Part shown: one piece after another, positions 1 through 8,071 of the stretch | Numbering within the stretch: position 1 is the first letter of the stretch | How the letters are laid out: the number at the start of each line of letters is the position of its first letter | Origin: Sediminibacterium sp. | GTDB taxonomy: Bacteria; Bacteroidota; Bacteroidia; Chitinophagales; Chitinophagaceae | DNA length: 34,760 nucleotides | NCBI GenBank assembly: GCA_028687975.1 | Contig: JAQTZD010000024.1 | Location: 1 to 34,760, forward strand | Direction: 5' to 3' | Translations under genes and position numbers: made by a program | The notes under the pieces: model-generated | The model's database searches: none | What the model was told of the DNA's origin: nothing | What the model saw: only the letters and a program-made list of their open reading frames with translations

Positions 1-569
1 TCGTAGCGCTGGAATGTGGCCACAATATCCGAAACTTCAATCTTATTGATCTTGATCGTAACAATCACCAGGCCGGTTCCGGCCTCCGTGTACGTATTGA
101 GTTGGGTGATATAGGAGTCATTGGTTTCAACCAGCCTGCTGAGTTCCCCAAATGAAAAGTTTCGTTTTTCTGTTTCGAGTACAATCACTGCACCCGGATC
201 TTCCATGCCCAGAAACGAAGAAACCGCTTTAATCAGTTCCTTGGCCAGTATTACACCTTTGAGCTCCATCTGTTCGTTTACCACCGGCAGCAGTGAGAGA
301 TCATGGTTGGATATCAGCTTTAAAGCTGTCAGAAAATGTTCTTCCTGCCTTACGAAAATCTTCTGCAGAAAACTTTCTGAAGAAAGATGCGTATCACTTT
401 CTGCTACATCGATCAGGTCGTCTTTGGCGATCAGGCCAACAAGCTTATCCTCACTCAATACAGGCAGATGCAGCACATCATAATCGTCCATGAGCTGCAG
501 GGCAAATGTTGCCTTGTCTGTAATGTTCAGTGAAGGAAAGCCGGTATTTAATAATTGAGATACGAGCAT
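1..569 (-). CDS. CBS-domain protein, 3' end outside the window
   Basis: Reading the minus strand from an ATG at 567-569 gives 189 codons without a stop, running off the window edge, so the C-terminus is missing. The protein begins MLVSQLLNTGFPSL and shows two successive CBS-like units over roughly residues 1-120 (hydrophobic runs such as HLPVLSEDKLVGLIAKDDLI and SLLPVVNEQMELKGVILAKE). A further alpha/beta stretch follows (residues about 125-189), possibly an ACT-like domain. CBS pairs usually bind adenine nucleotides and regulate an attached or partner protein; the ligand here is unknown. The start lies 9 nt after the stop of the upstream alpha/beta hydrolase gene, so the two are probably co-transcribed. 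The fold call is good; the role is unassigned. Confidence 0.8.
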   Translation of the reverse strand, partial: MLVSQLLNTGFPSLNITDKATFALQLMDDYDVLHLPVLSEDKLVGLIAKDDLIDVAESDTHLSSESFLQKIFVRQEEHFLTALKLISNHDLSLLPVVNEQMELKGVILAKELIKAVSSFLGMEDPGAVIVLETEKRNFSFGELSRLVETNDSYITQLNTYTEAGTGLVIVTIKINKIEVSDIVATFQRY

Positions 570-578
570 AAGCCGGAT

Positions 579-1346
579 CTAAGTATGGGCGGTTTGCTTT
601 TGAAGGAATCCGTCCAGAATCTGGTTAAATTCTTCGGGCACTTCCATCATAGGCGCATGACCGCATTTATCTATAAAACGCAATTCACTGTTAGGAATCA
701 GTTTATTGAATTCCTTTCCTACAAAAGGCGGCGTAATGATATCGTTGTTTCCCCAAATCAATAAGGTAGGCTGTTGGATCTGACTCAGTTCTTCGCCCAG
801 GTTATTGCGGATAGCGCTTTTGGCCAGCGCAATAATCTTGATGACTTTGATCCGGTTATTGGTAATCTCAAACACTTCATCCACCAGCTCTTTGGTAGCG
901 ATGGCAGGATCATAAAAAGTAAGCTGTGTCTTCTTCTTGATGTATTCGTAGTCGCCTCTTTTCGGATAACTGTCGCCCATTCCGTTTTCAAACAGGCCGC
1001 TGCTTCCGGTGAGGGTCAGCGATTTAATCCTTTCAGGATGTTTCAGTACATGTACCAGCGCCACATGTCCACCCAGTGAATTTCCCAGTAAATGAATATT
1101 GGTATAGCCTCTCGCTTCCACAAATTTTTGTACATATTTCTCCAGTCCGCCAACGGAAGTATGAAAAATATCCAGGTCGAACAAAGGCAAAATCGGCACT
1201 ACTACTTTGTATTTCTTGCTGAAATAGTCTACCAGGTGCTCAAAATTGCTCATCGCACCAAACAAACCATGTAACAACAGCAAGGTTTCTCCTTCTCCTT
1301 CCTCTACATACTTGAACTTATCATCTTGTTTTATCTCGTATATCAT
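579..1346 (-). CDS. alpha/beta-fold hydrolase
   Basis: A 255-residue protein with all landmarks of the alpha/beta hydrolase fold: oxyanion motif LLLLHGLFG (His26-Gly27), nucleophile elbow GNSLGGH with Ser90, acid in LIWGNNDIITP (Asp202), and catalytic His230 in DKCGHAPMMEVPEEF. No signal peptide is visible, so it should be cytoplasmic. The substrate cannot be deduced; family members include esterases, C-C hydrolases and haloperoxidase-like enzymes. The gene lies 84 nt downstream of the CvpA gene. That gap holds a possible -7 box (1375-1382, reading TACTTTAG) and a small palindrome, so it may have its own promoter. It probably forms a transcription unit with the CBS-domain gene that follows. 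Confidence 0.9.
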   Translation of the reverse strand: MIYEIKQDDKFKYVEEGEGETLLLLHGLFGAMSNFEHLVDYFSKKYKVVVPILPLFDLDIFHTSVGGLEKYVQKFVEARGYTNIHLLGNSLGGHVALVHVLKHPERIKSLTLTGSSGLFENGMGDSYPKRGDYEYIKKKTQLTFYDPAIATKELVDEVFEITNNRIKVIKIIALAKSAIRNNLGEELSQIQQPTLLIWGNNDIITPPFVGKEFNKLIPNSELRFIDKCGHAPMMEVPEEFNQILDGFLQKQTAHT

Positions 1347-1430
1347 GCTTTAATATGCAGTTATGCAGTTACTGCTAAAGTACTGAAAATAAGGCAAATT
1401 GGTGCAGCAATAACGCTTCTCTTATGTGAT

Positions 1431-1967
1431 TTAAGCCGGGTTCCCGGTTAAACTACCGAAGAATTGGCTGAGTTCGCCGAACATTCCCTTAAAAACCGGG
1501 AGCAGATTTCCAAATAGCTGCAGGGCCTCAGGACCCCAAAAATAAATATAGGAATAGGATGCTGAAGCAGCGATTGTTTCCGGCTTCAGCATATGCAACT
1601 GTTCCAGATAAAACAATAGCACACTGAACAAGGTTACATAAATACAACCAAATAATAATATTCCACCCAGCCTGTTTGCCCAACCAAGCATGGTCAGGTG
1701 CAGGGTGGTTTCTACCAGCCTACCTGCCATGCGGGCCAGTAACATCACAGCTATCATTACCAGCGCAAAAGCCAGAAAAGGAAGCCAGCTTGCCTGAACA
1801 TCAATGGTACCCGATAACCACCTGGCAACCAGAGAACTTGTTTTTACCGCTGCGGCCAGGCCAATAATGATTGCCAGAAAGGAACAAACTGCCATCACCA
1901 GCCCCCTGGTAAGCCCTTTGAATACCGCAAACCCCAGAATAGCCAGCAAACAGATATCTATGACCAT
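1431..1967 (-). CDS. CvpA family membrane protein
   Basis: A 178-residue, strongly hydrophobic protein with about four membrane segments. It opens MVIDICLLAILGFAVFKGLTRG, the typical N-terminus of the CvpA (colicin V production) family, in which a short first helix is followed by a G/R-G turn. Length is normal for the family. CvpA proteins sit in the inner membrane and have been linked to colicin V export, purine-related phenotypes and envelope stress; the biochemical role is not settled. The start lies 6 nt after the YqeY stop, so the two are read as one mRNA. Confidence 0.85.
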   Translation of the reverse strand: MVIDICLLAILGFAVFKGLTRGLVMAVCSFLAIIIGLAAAVKTSSLVARWLSGTIDVQASWLPFLAFALVMIAVMLLARMAGRLVETTLHLTMLGWANRLGGILLFGCIYVTLFSVLLFYLEQLHMLKPETIAASASYSYIYFWGPEALQLFGNLLPVFKGMFGELSQFFGSLTGNPA

Positions 1968-1973
1968 GAAGGA

Positions 1974-2426
1974 TTATTTATTCAATAACGCCTTTACAGC
2001 AGCAGCAATTGCCTTTCCATCTGTTTTACCAGCCAGTTGTTTGCTGGCAACACCCATTACTTTACCCATGTCCTGCGGAGAAGAAGCGCCCACTGCTACA
2101 ATGATGGCGGCAATTTCCTTGTGCAACTCTTCTTCGGACAGCTGTTCCGGCAGGAATTTTTCGATCACGGCAATTTCTTCCATTTCCTTTTGAGCAAGAT
2201 CTGCCCTGTTCTGCTGCTGGTATATTTCCAGTGAATCCTTTCTTTGCTTCACCAGTTTTTGCAGGAGCTTCAACTCGCCGTCTTCTGAAATGGCTCCATT
2301 GGCTCCTGGTTCTGTTTTTGCCTTTATAATCTCTGCCTTAATGGCTCTTACGCCTCTCAATAAGGCTTCATCCTTCGATTTCATGGCCTCTTTCATCAGA
2401 GACATGACTTTTTCTTCTAAACTCAT
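1974..2426 (-). CDS. GatB/YqeY domain-containing protein
   Basis: A 150-residue protein of normal length for the YqeY family. It starts MSLEEKVMSLMKEAMKSKDE, has the family's R-A-I-K-A-E-I segment, the helical block with KQRKDSLEIYQQQNR, the EKFLPEQLSEEEL motif and the C-terminal helical part ending in AAAVKALLNK. The fold resembles the tail domain of GatB, the tRNA-dependent amidotransferase subunit, and tRNA-linked functions have been suggested, but no reaction is firmly assigned. It is cytoplasmic. Spacing is 7 nt from gldC upstream and 6 nt to cvpA downstream, so it is in the middle of an operon. Confidence 0.9.
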   Translation of the reverse strand: MSLEEKVMSLMKEAMKSKDEALLRGVRAIKAEIIKAKTEPGANGAISEDGELKLLQKLVKQRKDSLEIYQQQNRADLAQKEMEEIAVIEKFLPEQLSEEELHKEIAAIIVAVGASSPQDMGKVMGVASKQLAGKTDGKAIAAAVKALLNK

Positions 2427-2433
2427 AATAGCT

Positions 2434-2778
2434 TTATTTAGCGTCTTTTAATTGACTTGCCCTGAATTTTTTATAAAACTCTTTGGCATATTCCTTCATT
2501 TCGGAGGTCAGTTCCTGGTTTTGTGTGGCCCGTAAATAGGTATCGGCCATGCCCATCAGGGTCTGGTAAAAAAAATCGGTCATTTCATCCACCATCATTT
2601 CCTTGGTCCACAGGTCTATGCGGAGCGCACTTTTATCTGAGCCATCCCAAAATGCCAGCATCATGGCTTTGGCCTGTTGCTTCATGTCGGCCGTGCTGTC
2701 GGTAGCCGACCAGTGAATGTTTTGGGGTACCTTATGCTCGTCTAATGTAATATCAACCGTAATACTGGATTGTTTCAT
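2434..2778 (-). CDS. gldC: gliding motility protein GldC
   Basis: A 114-residue protein that I recognise as GldC: it begins MKQSSITVDITLDEHKVPQ, has IHWSATDSTADMKQQAKAMM and the segment ALRIDLWTKEMMVDEM, and ends in a charged helix. GldC is a small soluble protein first found in Flavobacterium gliding, where its loss weakens rather than abolishes motility; it is widespread in Bacteroidota, including species not known to glide. gldB, its usual partner in Flavobacterium, is not in this window. The gene is 24 nt downstream of the glycosyltransferase and 7 nt upstream of yqeY. Confidence 0.88.
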   Translation of the reverse strand: MKQSSITVDITLDEHKVPQNIHWSATDSTADMKQQAKAMMLAFWDGSDKSALRIDLWTKEMMVDEMTDFFYQTLMGMADTYLRATQNQELTSEMKEYAKEFYKKFRASQLKDAK

Positions 2779-2802
2779 TCAAATTTATTTATGGCTGCAA
2801 AA

Positions 2803-3936
2803 CTAAGACGAAACCGGAACTGTTGCCAGAATTTCCTTCCAAAAAGCTGCTGCAGACCGGTCCCAACTGAACAAACTGGCCCTTTCCATGCCCCGGTCTA
2901 CATACACCTGCCTGTATTTTTCGTCGCGGTACAGCAATTGCATGAACTCTGCTATCTGTTGCGGGTTTTGAGCATCGGCATAGAGCGCGGCTTGTGCTCC
3001 CAGTTCCGGCATACTGGAATTGTTGGCGGCTATCACCGGAACCCCGCATTGCATTGCCTCTACAATGGGCAAACCAAATCCCTCCAGATCCGATACATAT
3101 ATGGCAGCATAGGCCGATGCGGTGAGCTGCTCCAGTTCTTTTTCGGGTAAGTAGCCTGTTAATACAACGTCTTCCCGGTATTTATAAGACTTCAGCTTCG
3201 ATAAAAAATCTTCGTATTGCCAGGCCAGCCTGCCGGCAAATACCAGTTTCATATTACTCTTATGCCATTTTTTGAAAAGGGAAAAGGCTTTCAATACAGT
3301 CATCATGTTCTTCCGCGGACTAATACCGCCTACACAAATAAAGTATTCACAACCTGCAGTCACCCGCTGTTTCACAGCCTCTTTCTCCTCCCAACCCACG
3401 GGCCGGAATCCTTCCCTTGCAGCGCCGGGAATTACATTGATTTTGCCTAAAGTAAACGGATAATGCTGTTCAATATCTGTTTGGGAAAATGCAGAAACCG
3501 TTACAATCCGGGTGGCTTTGCGCAGAAAACGGGGGGTAAACTGCTGGTAATGCCAGCGTTGCTGCCGGCTAACCTGATTCGGAAAATGACGGAAAGCCAG
3601 ATCGTGTACCACCAGCAACTGTGGTATGCCCGTACTTAAACTGCAGAAGCCATAGGGCTGAATCCACAGGGCCGGCTTGTATTTCCTGAGTGCCAGCGGA
3701 GCGCTTGCATTGTACCAATAAAGAAAAGCTGCCACATGTCTTGCAGGCGGACCTACCTGTATGGCTTTTACATTGGAGGAAAACAAAAACTCATTGCTGA
3801 ACGGGCGATCAAACACAAAAATAAATTCATGCTCCGGATGCGCCAGCACCATTCGCCGCAAAATTTCGCGGGCATAATGCCCATATCCTTCCAGCGCATC
3901 TTTTTGTAAAAAAATAGCATTGACTGCAATTACCAT
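2803..3936 (-). CDS. glycosyltransferase family 4 (GT-B fold)
   Basis: A 377-residue GT-B glycosyltransferase. The N-terminal domain starts MVIAVNAIFLQKDALEGYGHY (a glycine turn in the acceptor half) and includes PQLLVVHDLAFRHFP and IVTVSAFSQTDIEQHYP, typical of mannosyltransferase-like GT4 enzymes. The C-terminal nucleotide-sugar domain has FICVGGISPRKNMMTVLKAF and the EX7E motif in LEGFGLPIVEAMQCGVPVIA around residues 280-292. Donor and acceptor are unknown. It should work at the cytoplasmic face of the membrane on a polysaccharide or glycolipid. It lies between DUF502 and gldC with gaps of 23 and 24 nt, consistent with one envelope-linked operon. Confidence 0.9.
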   Translation of the reverse strand: MVIAVNAIFLQKDALEGYGHYAREILRRMVLAHPEHEFIFVFDRPFSNEFLFSSNVKAIQVGPPARHVAAFLYWYNASAPLALRKYKPALWIQPYGFCSLSTGIPQLLVVHDLAFRHFPNQVSRQQRWHYQQFTPRFLRKATRIVTVSAFSQTDIEQHYPFTLGKINVIPGAAREGFRPVGWEEKEAVKQRVTAGCEYFICVGGISPRKNMMTVLKAFSLFKKWHKSNMKLVFAGRLAWQYEDFLSKLKSYKYREDVVLTGYLPEKELEQLTASAYAAIYVSDLEGFGLPIVEAMQCGVPVIAANNSSMPELGAQAALYADAQNPQQIAEFMQLLYRDEKYRQVYVDRGMERASLFSWDRSAAAFWKEILATVPVSS

Positions 3937-3959
3937 ATTACAAAGTTACCTGCAAAGCT

Positions 3960-4583
3960 TTAATCGTGAACATCCGTTACACCTCCGGAAACCACGTATT
4001 TCATGGCATCGGCTGCCCCAACCTGGTCCAGAGGGCGCACCCGGTCTTTGGGAACAAGATAAGTAATGCCCGAAATGGCGTAAGAATGAGGTACATACAC
4101 CGTTACATGCGTTTCCAGGCCAAAATGCGCAGCGCTATGTTGCGTAACAAACCCAATCCGCCAAACATCGGTTGCATCCACATTTACGAGCACCGGTTTG
4201 TCGAATTTCTTTTTATTTCCGGCAAAAGCTTCCAGGAAATCCTTCACCGAAGAGTAAATAAATTTGATTCCAGGCGTTTTCTCCAGCAGCGAATCGAAAA
4301 GCGAAACCAACCTGCTGATGGCAAACAAATTCGACAGCCAGCCTACCAACAGCACTACTCCTATGAAAACCAGGAAACCCAGTCCCGGGATCTTGATCAG
4401 GTTTCCTTCTGCATCAATCCGAATCAATGCCGGAGCAAATACGCGTATAATATTGGGCAGAATATCATCGACCAGGTTGAATATGCGGACAACAACATAC
4501 GTAGTTATACCTATTGGTGCCAGAACAATCAATCCCTGAAGAAAAAACTGCAACAGTCGTTTTAAAAATGATTTCAAGGACAT
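3960..4583 (-). CDS. DUF502 family membrane protein
   Basis: A 207-residue protein. Two hydrophobic segments are clear: about residues 13-40 (GLIVLAPIGITTYVVVRIF) and about 66-90 (GLGFLVFIGVVLLVGWLSNL). The downstream motif LEKTPGIKFIYSSVKDF and the later VYVPHSYAISG segment are characteristic of DUF502, a family found across bacteria and plants and without an assigned reaction. The protein should be in the inner membrane. It is the first gene of the minus-strand run DUF502-GT4-gldC-yqeY-cvpA. Upstream is the 218-nt divergent intergenic region shared with the efflux operon; I see only weak -7 candidates for this gene. Confidence 0.85.
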   Translation of the reverse strand: MSLKSFLKRLLQFFLQGLIVLAPIGITTYVVVRIFNLVDDILPNIIRVFAPALIRIDAEGNLIKIPGLGFLVFIGVVLLVGWLSNLFAISRLVSLFDSLLEKTPGIKFIYSSVKDFLEAFAGNKKKFDKPVLVNVDATDVWRIGFVTQHSAAHFGLETHVTVYVPHSYAISGITYLVPKDRVRPLDQVGAADAMKYVVSGGVTDVHD

Positions 4584-4746
4584 AGCATAATTGGTTAGTC
4601 GGGTTATCAGGCCTGCAAGATGGCATAAATATCTGAAACCGGATCGGCGGAGCTATGAACGCATGAATATCTCCAAATCATCCTCCTCCCTAACCGTTCA
4701 TCCCGTTTTTGGTGCGTCGCTTCAATTTTATTCAAAAATAATGCAA

Positions 4747-4780
4747 GAAACTATGGTAACGAAAATAGTTTCCATAGTTT
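4747..4780. promoter_or_regulatory. probable operator of the TetR-type regulator
   Basis: Nested inverted repeats sit just upstream of the tetR-type gene. GAAACTAT (4747-4754) faces ATAGTTTC (4765-4772), a 26-bp palindrome with a 10-nt centre. The overlapping AAACTATGG (4748-4756) faces CCATAGTTT (4772-4780), which reaches into the predicted -7 box at 4775-4782. TetR-family dimers usually bind palindromes of this size at their own promoter, so repression of the whole efflux operon by its first product is the simple reading. The repeats are visible directly; the binding is inferred. Confidence 0.7.
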
Positions 4781-4782
4781 TG
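4775..4782 (+). promoter_or_regulatory. -7 promoter element of the efflux operon
   Basis: TAGTTTTG matches the Bacteroidota -7 consensus TAnnTTTG at all fixed positions and ends 19 nt before the ATG at 4802. A convincing -33 TTG is not visible. The overlap with the palindromic repeats at 4747-4780 supports its use and its repression. Confidence 0.6.
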
Positions 4783-4801
4783 CTACCCCAATTAGTAAAC
4801 C

Positions 4802-5419
4802 ATGATGGAGAACAGAATCACCCAAAAAGCCCAGGAACTCTTTTTCAGGTACGGCCTGAAAAGTGTTACAATGGATGATATTGCCGCTGCACTTGGCATT
4901 AGTAAAAAGACCATTTACCAGTATTACGACAACAAAGACAGCCTGGTAGATGCCGTAGTACAGCTTCAGATCAACCTGAGTTCCAAAGAATGTCAGGTTC
5001 ATAATGAACAGTGCAACAATGCCGTTCACGGTATGTTTCTGGCAATGGATATGATGCAGGATATGCTGTCTGCTGTGAACCCCTCGCTGTTTTTTGATAT
5101 GCAGAAATACCATCCGGAGGCATTCAGGAAGTTCAGCAAGCACAAAAATGAGTTTTTATATGCCGTGATCAGGCAAAACATCGAAAGAGGGCAAAAAGAA
5201 GGATTGTACAGAGAAGACGTGAACCCCGACATCCTGGCCAAGTTCAGGATAGAGAGTGTTTTCCTGGCCCTGAACACAGATCTGTTTGCTCCGGAGAAAT
5301 ACAGTTTGTTACAGGTAGAACTGGCGATCATGGAAAACTTCCTCTATGGCATTGCCACAACAAAAGCGCACAGGCAAATCTTAAAATATAAAAAGCAACG
5401 ACAAAACACCAATTTATGA
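4802..5419 (+). CDS. TetR/AcrR family transcriptional regulator
   Basis: A 205-residue protein with an N-terminal helix-turn-helix: KAQELFFRYGLKSVTMDDIAAALGISKKTIYQYYDNKDSLV, where GISKKTIYQYY is the recognition-helix signature of TetR proteins. The remaining ~150 residues are the variable ligand-binding and dimer domain. It is the first gene of a five-gene efflux operon, and its stop overlaps the ATG of the TolC gene by 4 nt, so it is most likely the local repressor. A nested palindrome lies on its promoter (4747-4780). The inducing compound cannot be predicted. Two in-frame ATGs (4802, 4805) start the protein and either could be used. Confidence 0.92.
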   Translation: MMENRITQKAQELFFRYGLKSVTMDDIAAALGISKKTIYQYYDNKDSLVDAVVQLQINLSSKECQVHNEQCNNAVHGMFLAMDMMQDMLSAVNPSLFFDMQKYHPEAFRKFSKHKNEFLYAVIRQNIERGQKEGLYREDVNPDILAKFRIESVFLALNTDLFAPEKYSLLQVELAIMENFLYGIATTKAHRQILKYKKQRQNTNL

Positions 5420-6828
5420 GCTTCAAGAGAAAAATAAAAGGACTGCTCTGCCTGGTATTCTTTACCAACACCCTGCTAGCACAGAATGGCGGCTTGTTCA
5501 ACCGCTACGAGTTCAGCGTTGAACAAGCAGTAGCTTATGCAAAAAAGAACAATGTTCAGGTAAAGAACGCCCTGCTGAATATTCAGGCGCAGATTCAGAC
5601 CAACCGAGAAATTACGGCTGCGGCCCTGCCTTCCATTGCAGGAAGCATCGGCACCAATCACTTTCCCAATGTGGCTGTTCAAACATTGCCCAACTTCATC
5701 TCTCCTTCTACCTACCAGGTTTTGATAGACCAGGGGGTGAAAGACGGAAATGGCAATCCCATTAAAATGCCAGGTGATTTTGGATTTATTCAGGCACAGT
5801 TTGGTACCAAATACAATGCGAGTGCCGGTGTGAGTTTACAGCAACTCCTGTTCGACGGACAGGTATTTGTTGGTTTACAGGCAAGAAGAACCTCGCTCGA
5901 ATTTCAAACAAATGCAGCTGCTGTTACCGAAGAGAACATCAAAACCAATCTGTATAAAATCTACTACCAGCTGGTGGTGAGCAAAACTATGATTGAACTC
6001 CTGGATGCCAATATCGGCCGTTTGCAGAAACTGGACAACGATACCCGTGCGCTGTTTAAAAACGGTTTTGCAGAAAGAATCGATATCGACAAAATTGCCG
6101 TTCAGTTAACCAACCTGTATACGGAAAAGACCAAAACACTGAATGCCATTGAAATCGGCTATATGGGTTTAAAAACACTGATGGGTATGCCGGTTCAGGA
6201 CACCCTTATTTTAACCGACAAACTGGATCAGTACAATATTAAACCAGAACAAACTGAAGCAAGTGCATTTCAATATACCGACCGGAAAGATTTTCTTTAC
6301 CTGAGTTCCGCAAAAAAACTGAATGAATACAATGTAAAACGGTACAAACTCAGTTATTTGCCAACACTCGCTTTTGGCGCTTCTTACAGCAAGGTTGCAC
6401 AGCGGAATCAGTTCAACTTCTTCAATAAAGGAGATTGGTTTACTTCTTCCTCTCTCGGATTGAATTTGTCGGTTCCCATCTTCAGTGGCTTTGCCAAAGA
6501 AGCCAGGGTAAAAAAGGCCAGGATTGAACTGCAAACAACCGAAAACCAACTGGAAAATCTGAAGCTCGTCATAGACAATGCTGTAGAACAGGCTAAACTC
6601 AACTACAACACCGCCATTGCTACCATGGAATTCCAGAAGAAGAACATGGAACTGGCAGAAAAAGTATATGCGCAAACCAAAAAGAAATACGAAATAGGTA
6701 CCGGATCCAACATGGAGATCAATGCGGCTGATGTTGATTTGAAAACTGCGCAGACCAATTACATCAATGCCATGTATGCTGCCATTATTGCCCGGATCGA
6801 TTTCCTGAGTGCAACCGGAAAACTATAA
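5416..6828 (+). CDS. TolC family outer-membrane efflux protein
   Basis: A 470-residue protein with a signal peptide (KRKIKGLLCLVFFTNTLLAQ, cut near residue 22) followed by the two tandem OEP repeats of the TolC family. The first repeat opens with the family start FSVEQAVAYAKKNNVQVKNA. The second ends in ANMYAAI-type helical sequence: YEIGTGSNMEINAADVDLKTAQTNYINAMY. TolC trimers form the outer-membrane and periplasmic exit duct for RND pumps. The gene overlaps the regulator by ATGA and is 18 nt upstream of the adaptor, so all parts of the tripartite pump are encoded together. Confidence 0.93.
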   Translation: MSFKRKIKGLLCLVFFTNTLLAQNGGLFNRYEFSVEQAVAYAKKNNVQVKNALLNIQAQIQTNREITAAALPSIAGSIGTNHFPNVAVQTLPNFISPSTYQVLIDQGVKDGNGNPIKMPGDFGFIQAQFGTKYNASAGVSLQQLLFDGQVFVGLQARRTSLEFQTNAAAVTEENIKTNLYKIYYQLVVSKTMIELLDANIGRLQKLDNDTRALFKNGFAERIDIDKIAVQLTNLYTEKTKTLNAIEIGYMGLKTLMGMPVQDTLILTDKLDQYNIKPEQTEASAFQYTDRKDFLYLSSAKKLNEYNVKRYKLSYLPTLAFGASYSKVAQRNQFNFFNKGDWFTSSSLGLNLSVPIFSGFAKEARVKKARIELQTTENQLENLKLVIDNAVEQAKLNYNTAIATMEFQKKNMELAEKVYAQTKKKYEIGTGSNMEINAADVDLKTAQTNYINAMYAAIIARIDFLSATGKL

Positions 6829-6846
6829 CCATAAAAAACAAAAAAC

Positions 6847-8052
6847 ATGTATTCGATAAAACAATTACTGACTGTTTCCGCCGCTTCGGTCCTGTTGATG
6901 AGTTGCGGGGGTAATGATGAAAAAGGAACAACCCTGGCAGATAAAAAAGCTGCTCTTGAAAAACTGACCAAAGAACACAATGCCATTGCCGATCAGATGA
7001 GTGCGTTGCAACAGGAAATTGCCCGGCTCGACAGTACCGGTACCGACTTATCCGCCAAGCTGGTTTCTTTAACGCCGGTAACCACCCAGACTTTTGCGCA
7101 TTATATAGACCTGCAGGGTAGCATTACTTCCGACAATGTATCGTATGTGGCGCCAAGAATGGGCGCAGGACAGGTAAAAGCCATTTTTGTGAAAAAAGGA
7201 GATCCGGTTAAAAAAGGTCAGTTGCTCTTAAAACTGGACGACGGTGTAATCCGTCAATCGGTGGTAGCTGCACAAAAAAGCCTGGAAACCCTGAGAACAC
7301 AACTGAACTTTGCCAAAGACATTTATCAACGCCAGGGTAACTTATGGAAAGATGGTATTGGTACGGAAATTCAGTACATCTCTGCCAGAAACAATGTTCA
7401 GTCGCTCGAAAAACAACTGTCTGCCAGCGAAGAGCAGGTAAAGGTTGCGGAGGAACAACTAAAAGCCACCAATATTTATGCTGATGTAACCGGTGTTGTG
7501 GACGACCTGAATGTACGGGTAGGTGAAATCTTTGCCGGTTTGGCCGGTGCAACTCCACAGATCAGACTGGTAAGTACTGCCGGTTTGAAAGTGATTACCC
7601 AGGTTCCGGAAACCTACAGTGGCAAAATCAAAGCCGGTTCCAAAGTGCTGATCAACTTCCCGGATATCAATAAATCATTTACAGGAACAGTGGCTACCAC
7701 CAGCCGGGCCATCAATACCAACAACCGCAGCTTTGATGCGGAAGTGAAGATCAACTATGATCCTGCCATCCGCCCCAATCAGCTGGCGCAACTGAAGTTC
7801 CAGGATTACGAAGCACCCAATGCCATTGCCATTCCGGTGAACACCGTACAATCCGACGAAAAAAGCAAATACGTTTTTGTAGCTGTTCAGGAAGGTAAAA
7901 AACTGGTTGCCCGCAAAAAACTGGTTCAGATTGGTGAACTCTACGATCAATTGATTGAAGTAAAAAGCGGATTGAGCAAAGAAGACCAGTTGATTACACA
8001 GGGATATCAGGGTATTTACGACGGTCAATCATTAAAAGTATTAGCAAAATAA
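6847..8052 (+). CDS. RND efflux periplasmic adaptor subunit (lipoprotein)
   Basis: A 401-residue membrane-fusion protein. The N-terminus has a lipoprotein signal ending in LLMSC-GG with Cys20 as the lipidated residue. Residues about 35-68 form a predicted coiled coil (EKLTKEHNAIADQMSALQQE). Then come the barrel-sandwich half motif VKAIFVKKGDPVKKGQLLLKLDD, an alpha hairpin (about 135-200), the second lipoyl half around IYADVTGVVDDLNVRVGE, and beta-barrel and membrane-proximal domains. It should link the RND pump to the TolC channel. Gaps are 18 nt upstream and 19 nt downstream. The extra N-terminal coiled coil before the first lipoyl half is a small departure from AcrA-like proteins. Confidence 0.93.
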   Translation: MYSIKQLLTVSAASVLLMSCGGNDEKGTTLADKKAALEKLTKEHNAIADQMSALQQEIARLDSTGTDLSAKLVSLTPVTTQTFAHYIDLQGSITSDNVSYVAPRMGAGQVKAIFVKKGDPVKKGQLLLKLDDGVIRQSVVAAQKSLETLRTQLNFAKDIYQRQGNLWKDGIGTEIQYISARNNVQSLEKQLSASEEQVKVAEEQLKATNIYADVTGVVDDLNVRVGEIFAGLAGATPQIRLVSTAGLKVITQVPETYSGKIKAGSKVLINFPDINKSFTGTVATTSRAINTNNRSFDAEVKINYDPAIRPNQLAQLKFQDYEAPNAIAIPVNTVQSDEKSKYVFVAVQEGKKLVARKKLVQIGELYDQLIEVKSGLSKEDQLITQGYQGIYDGQSLKVLAK

Positions 8053-8071
8053 AATCATTCAAGCCAATTAT

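Noticed and set aside
3966..4565. A 199-codon open frame antisense to the DUF502 gene
   Set aside because: It mirrors the DUF502 frame, and its translation has no hydrophobic pattern or domain.
4655..4701. Inverted repeat ATGAACG (4655-4661) and CGTTCAT (4695-4701) upstream of the efflux operon
   Set aside because: Only 7 bp with a 33-nt spacer and no promoter element beside it; chance is likely.
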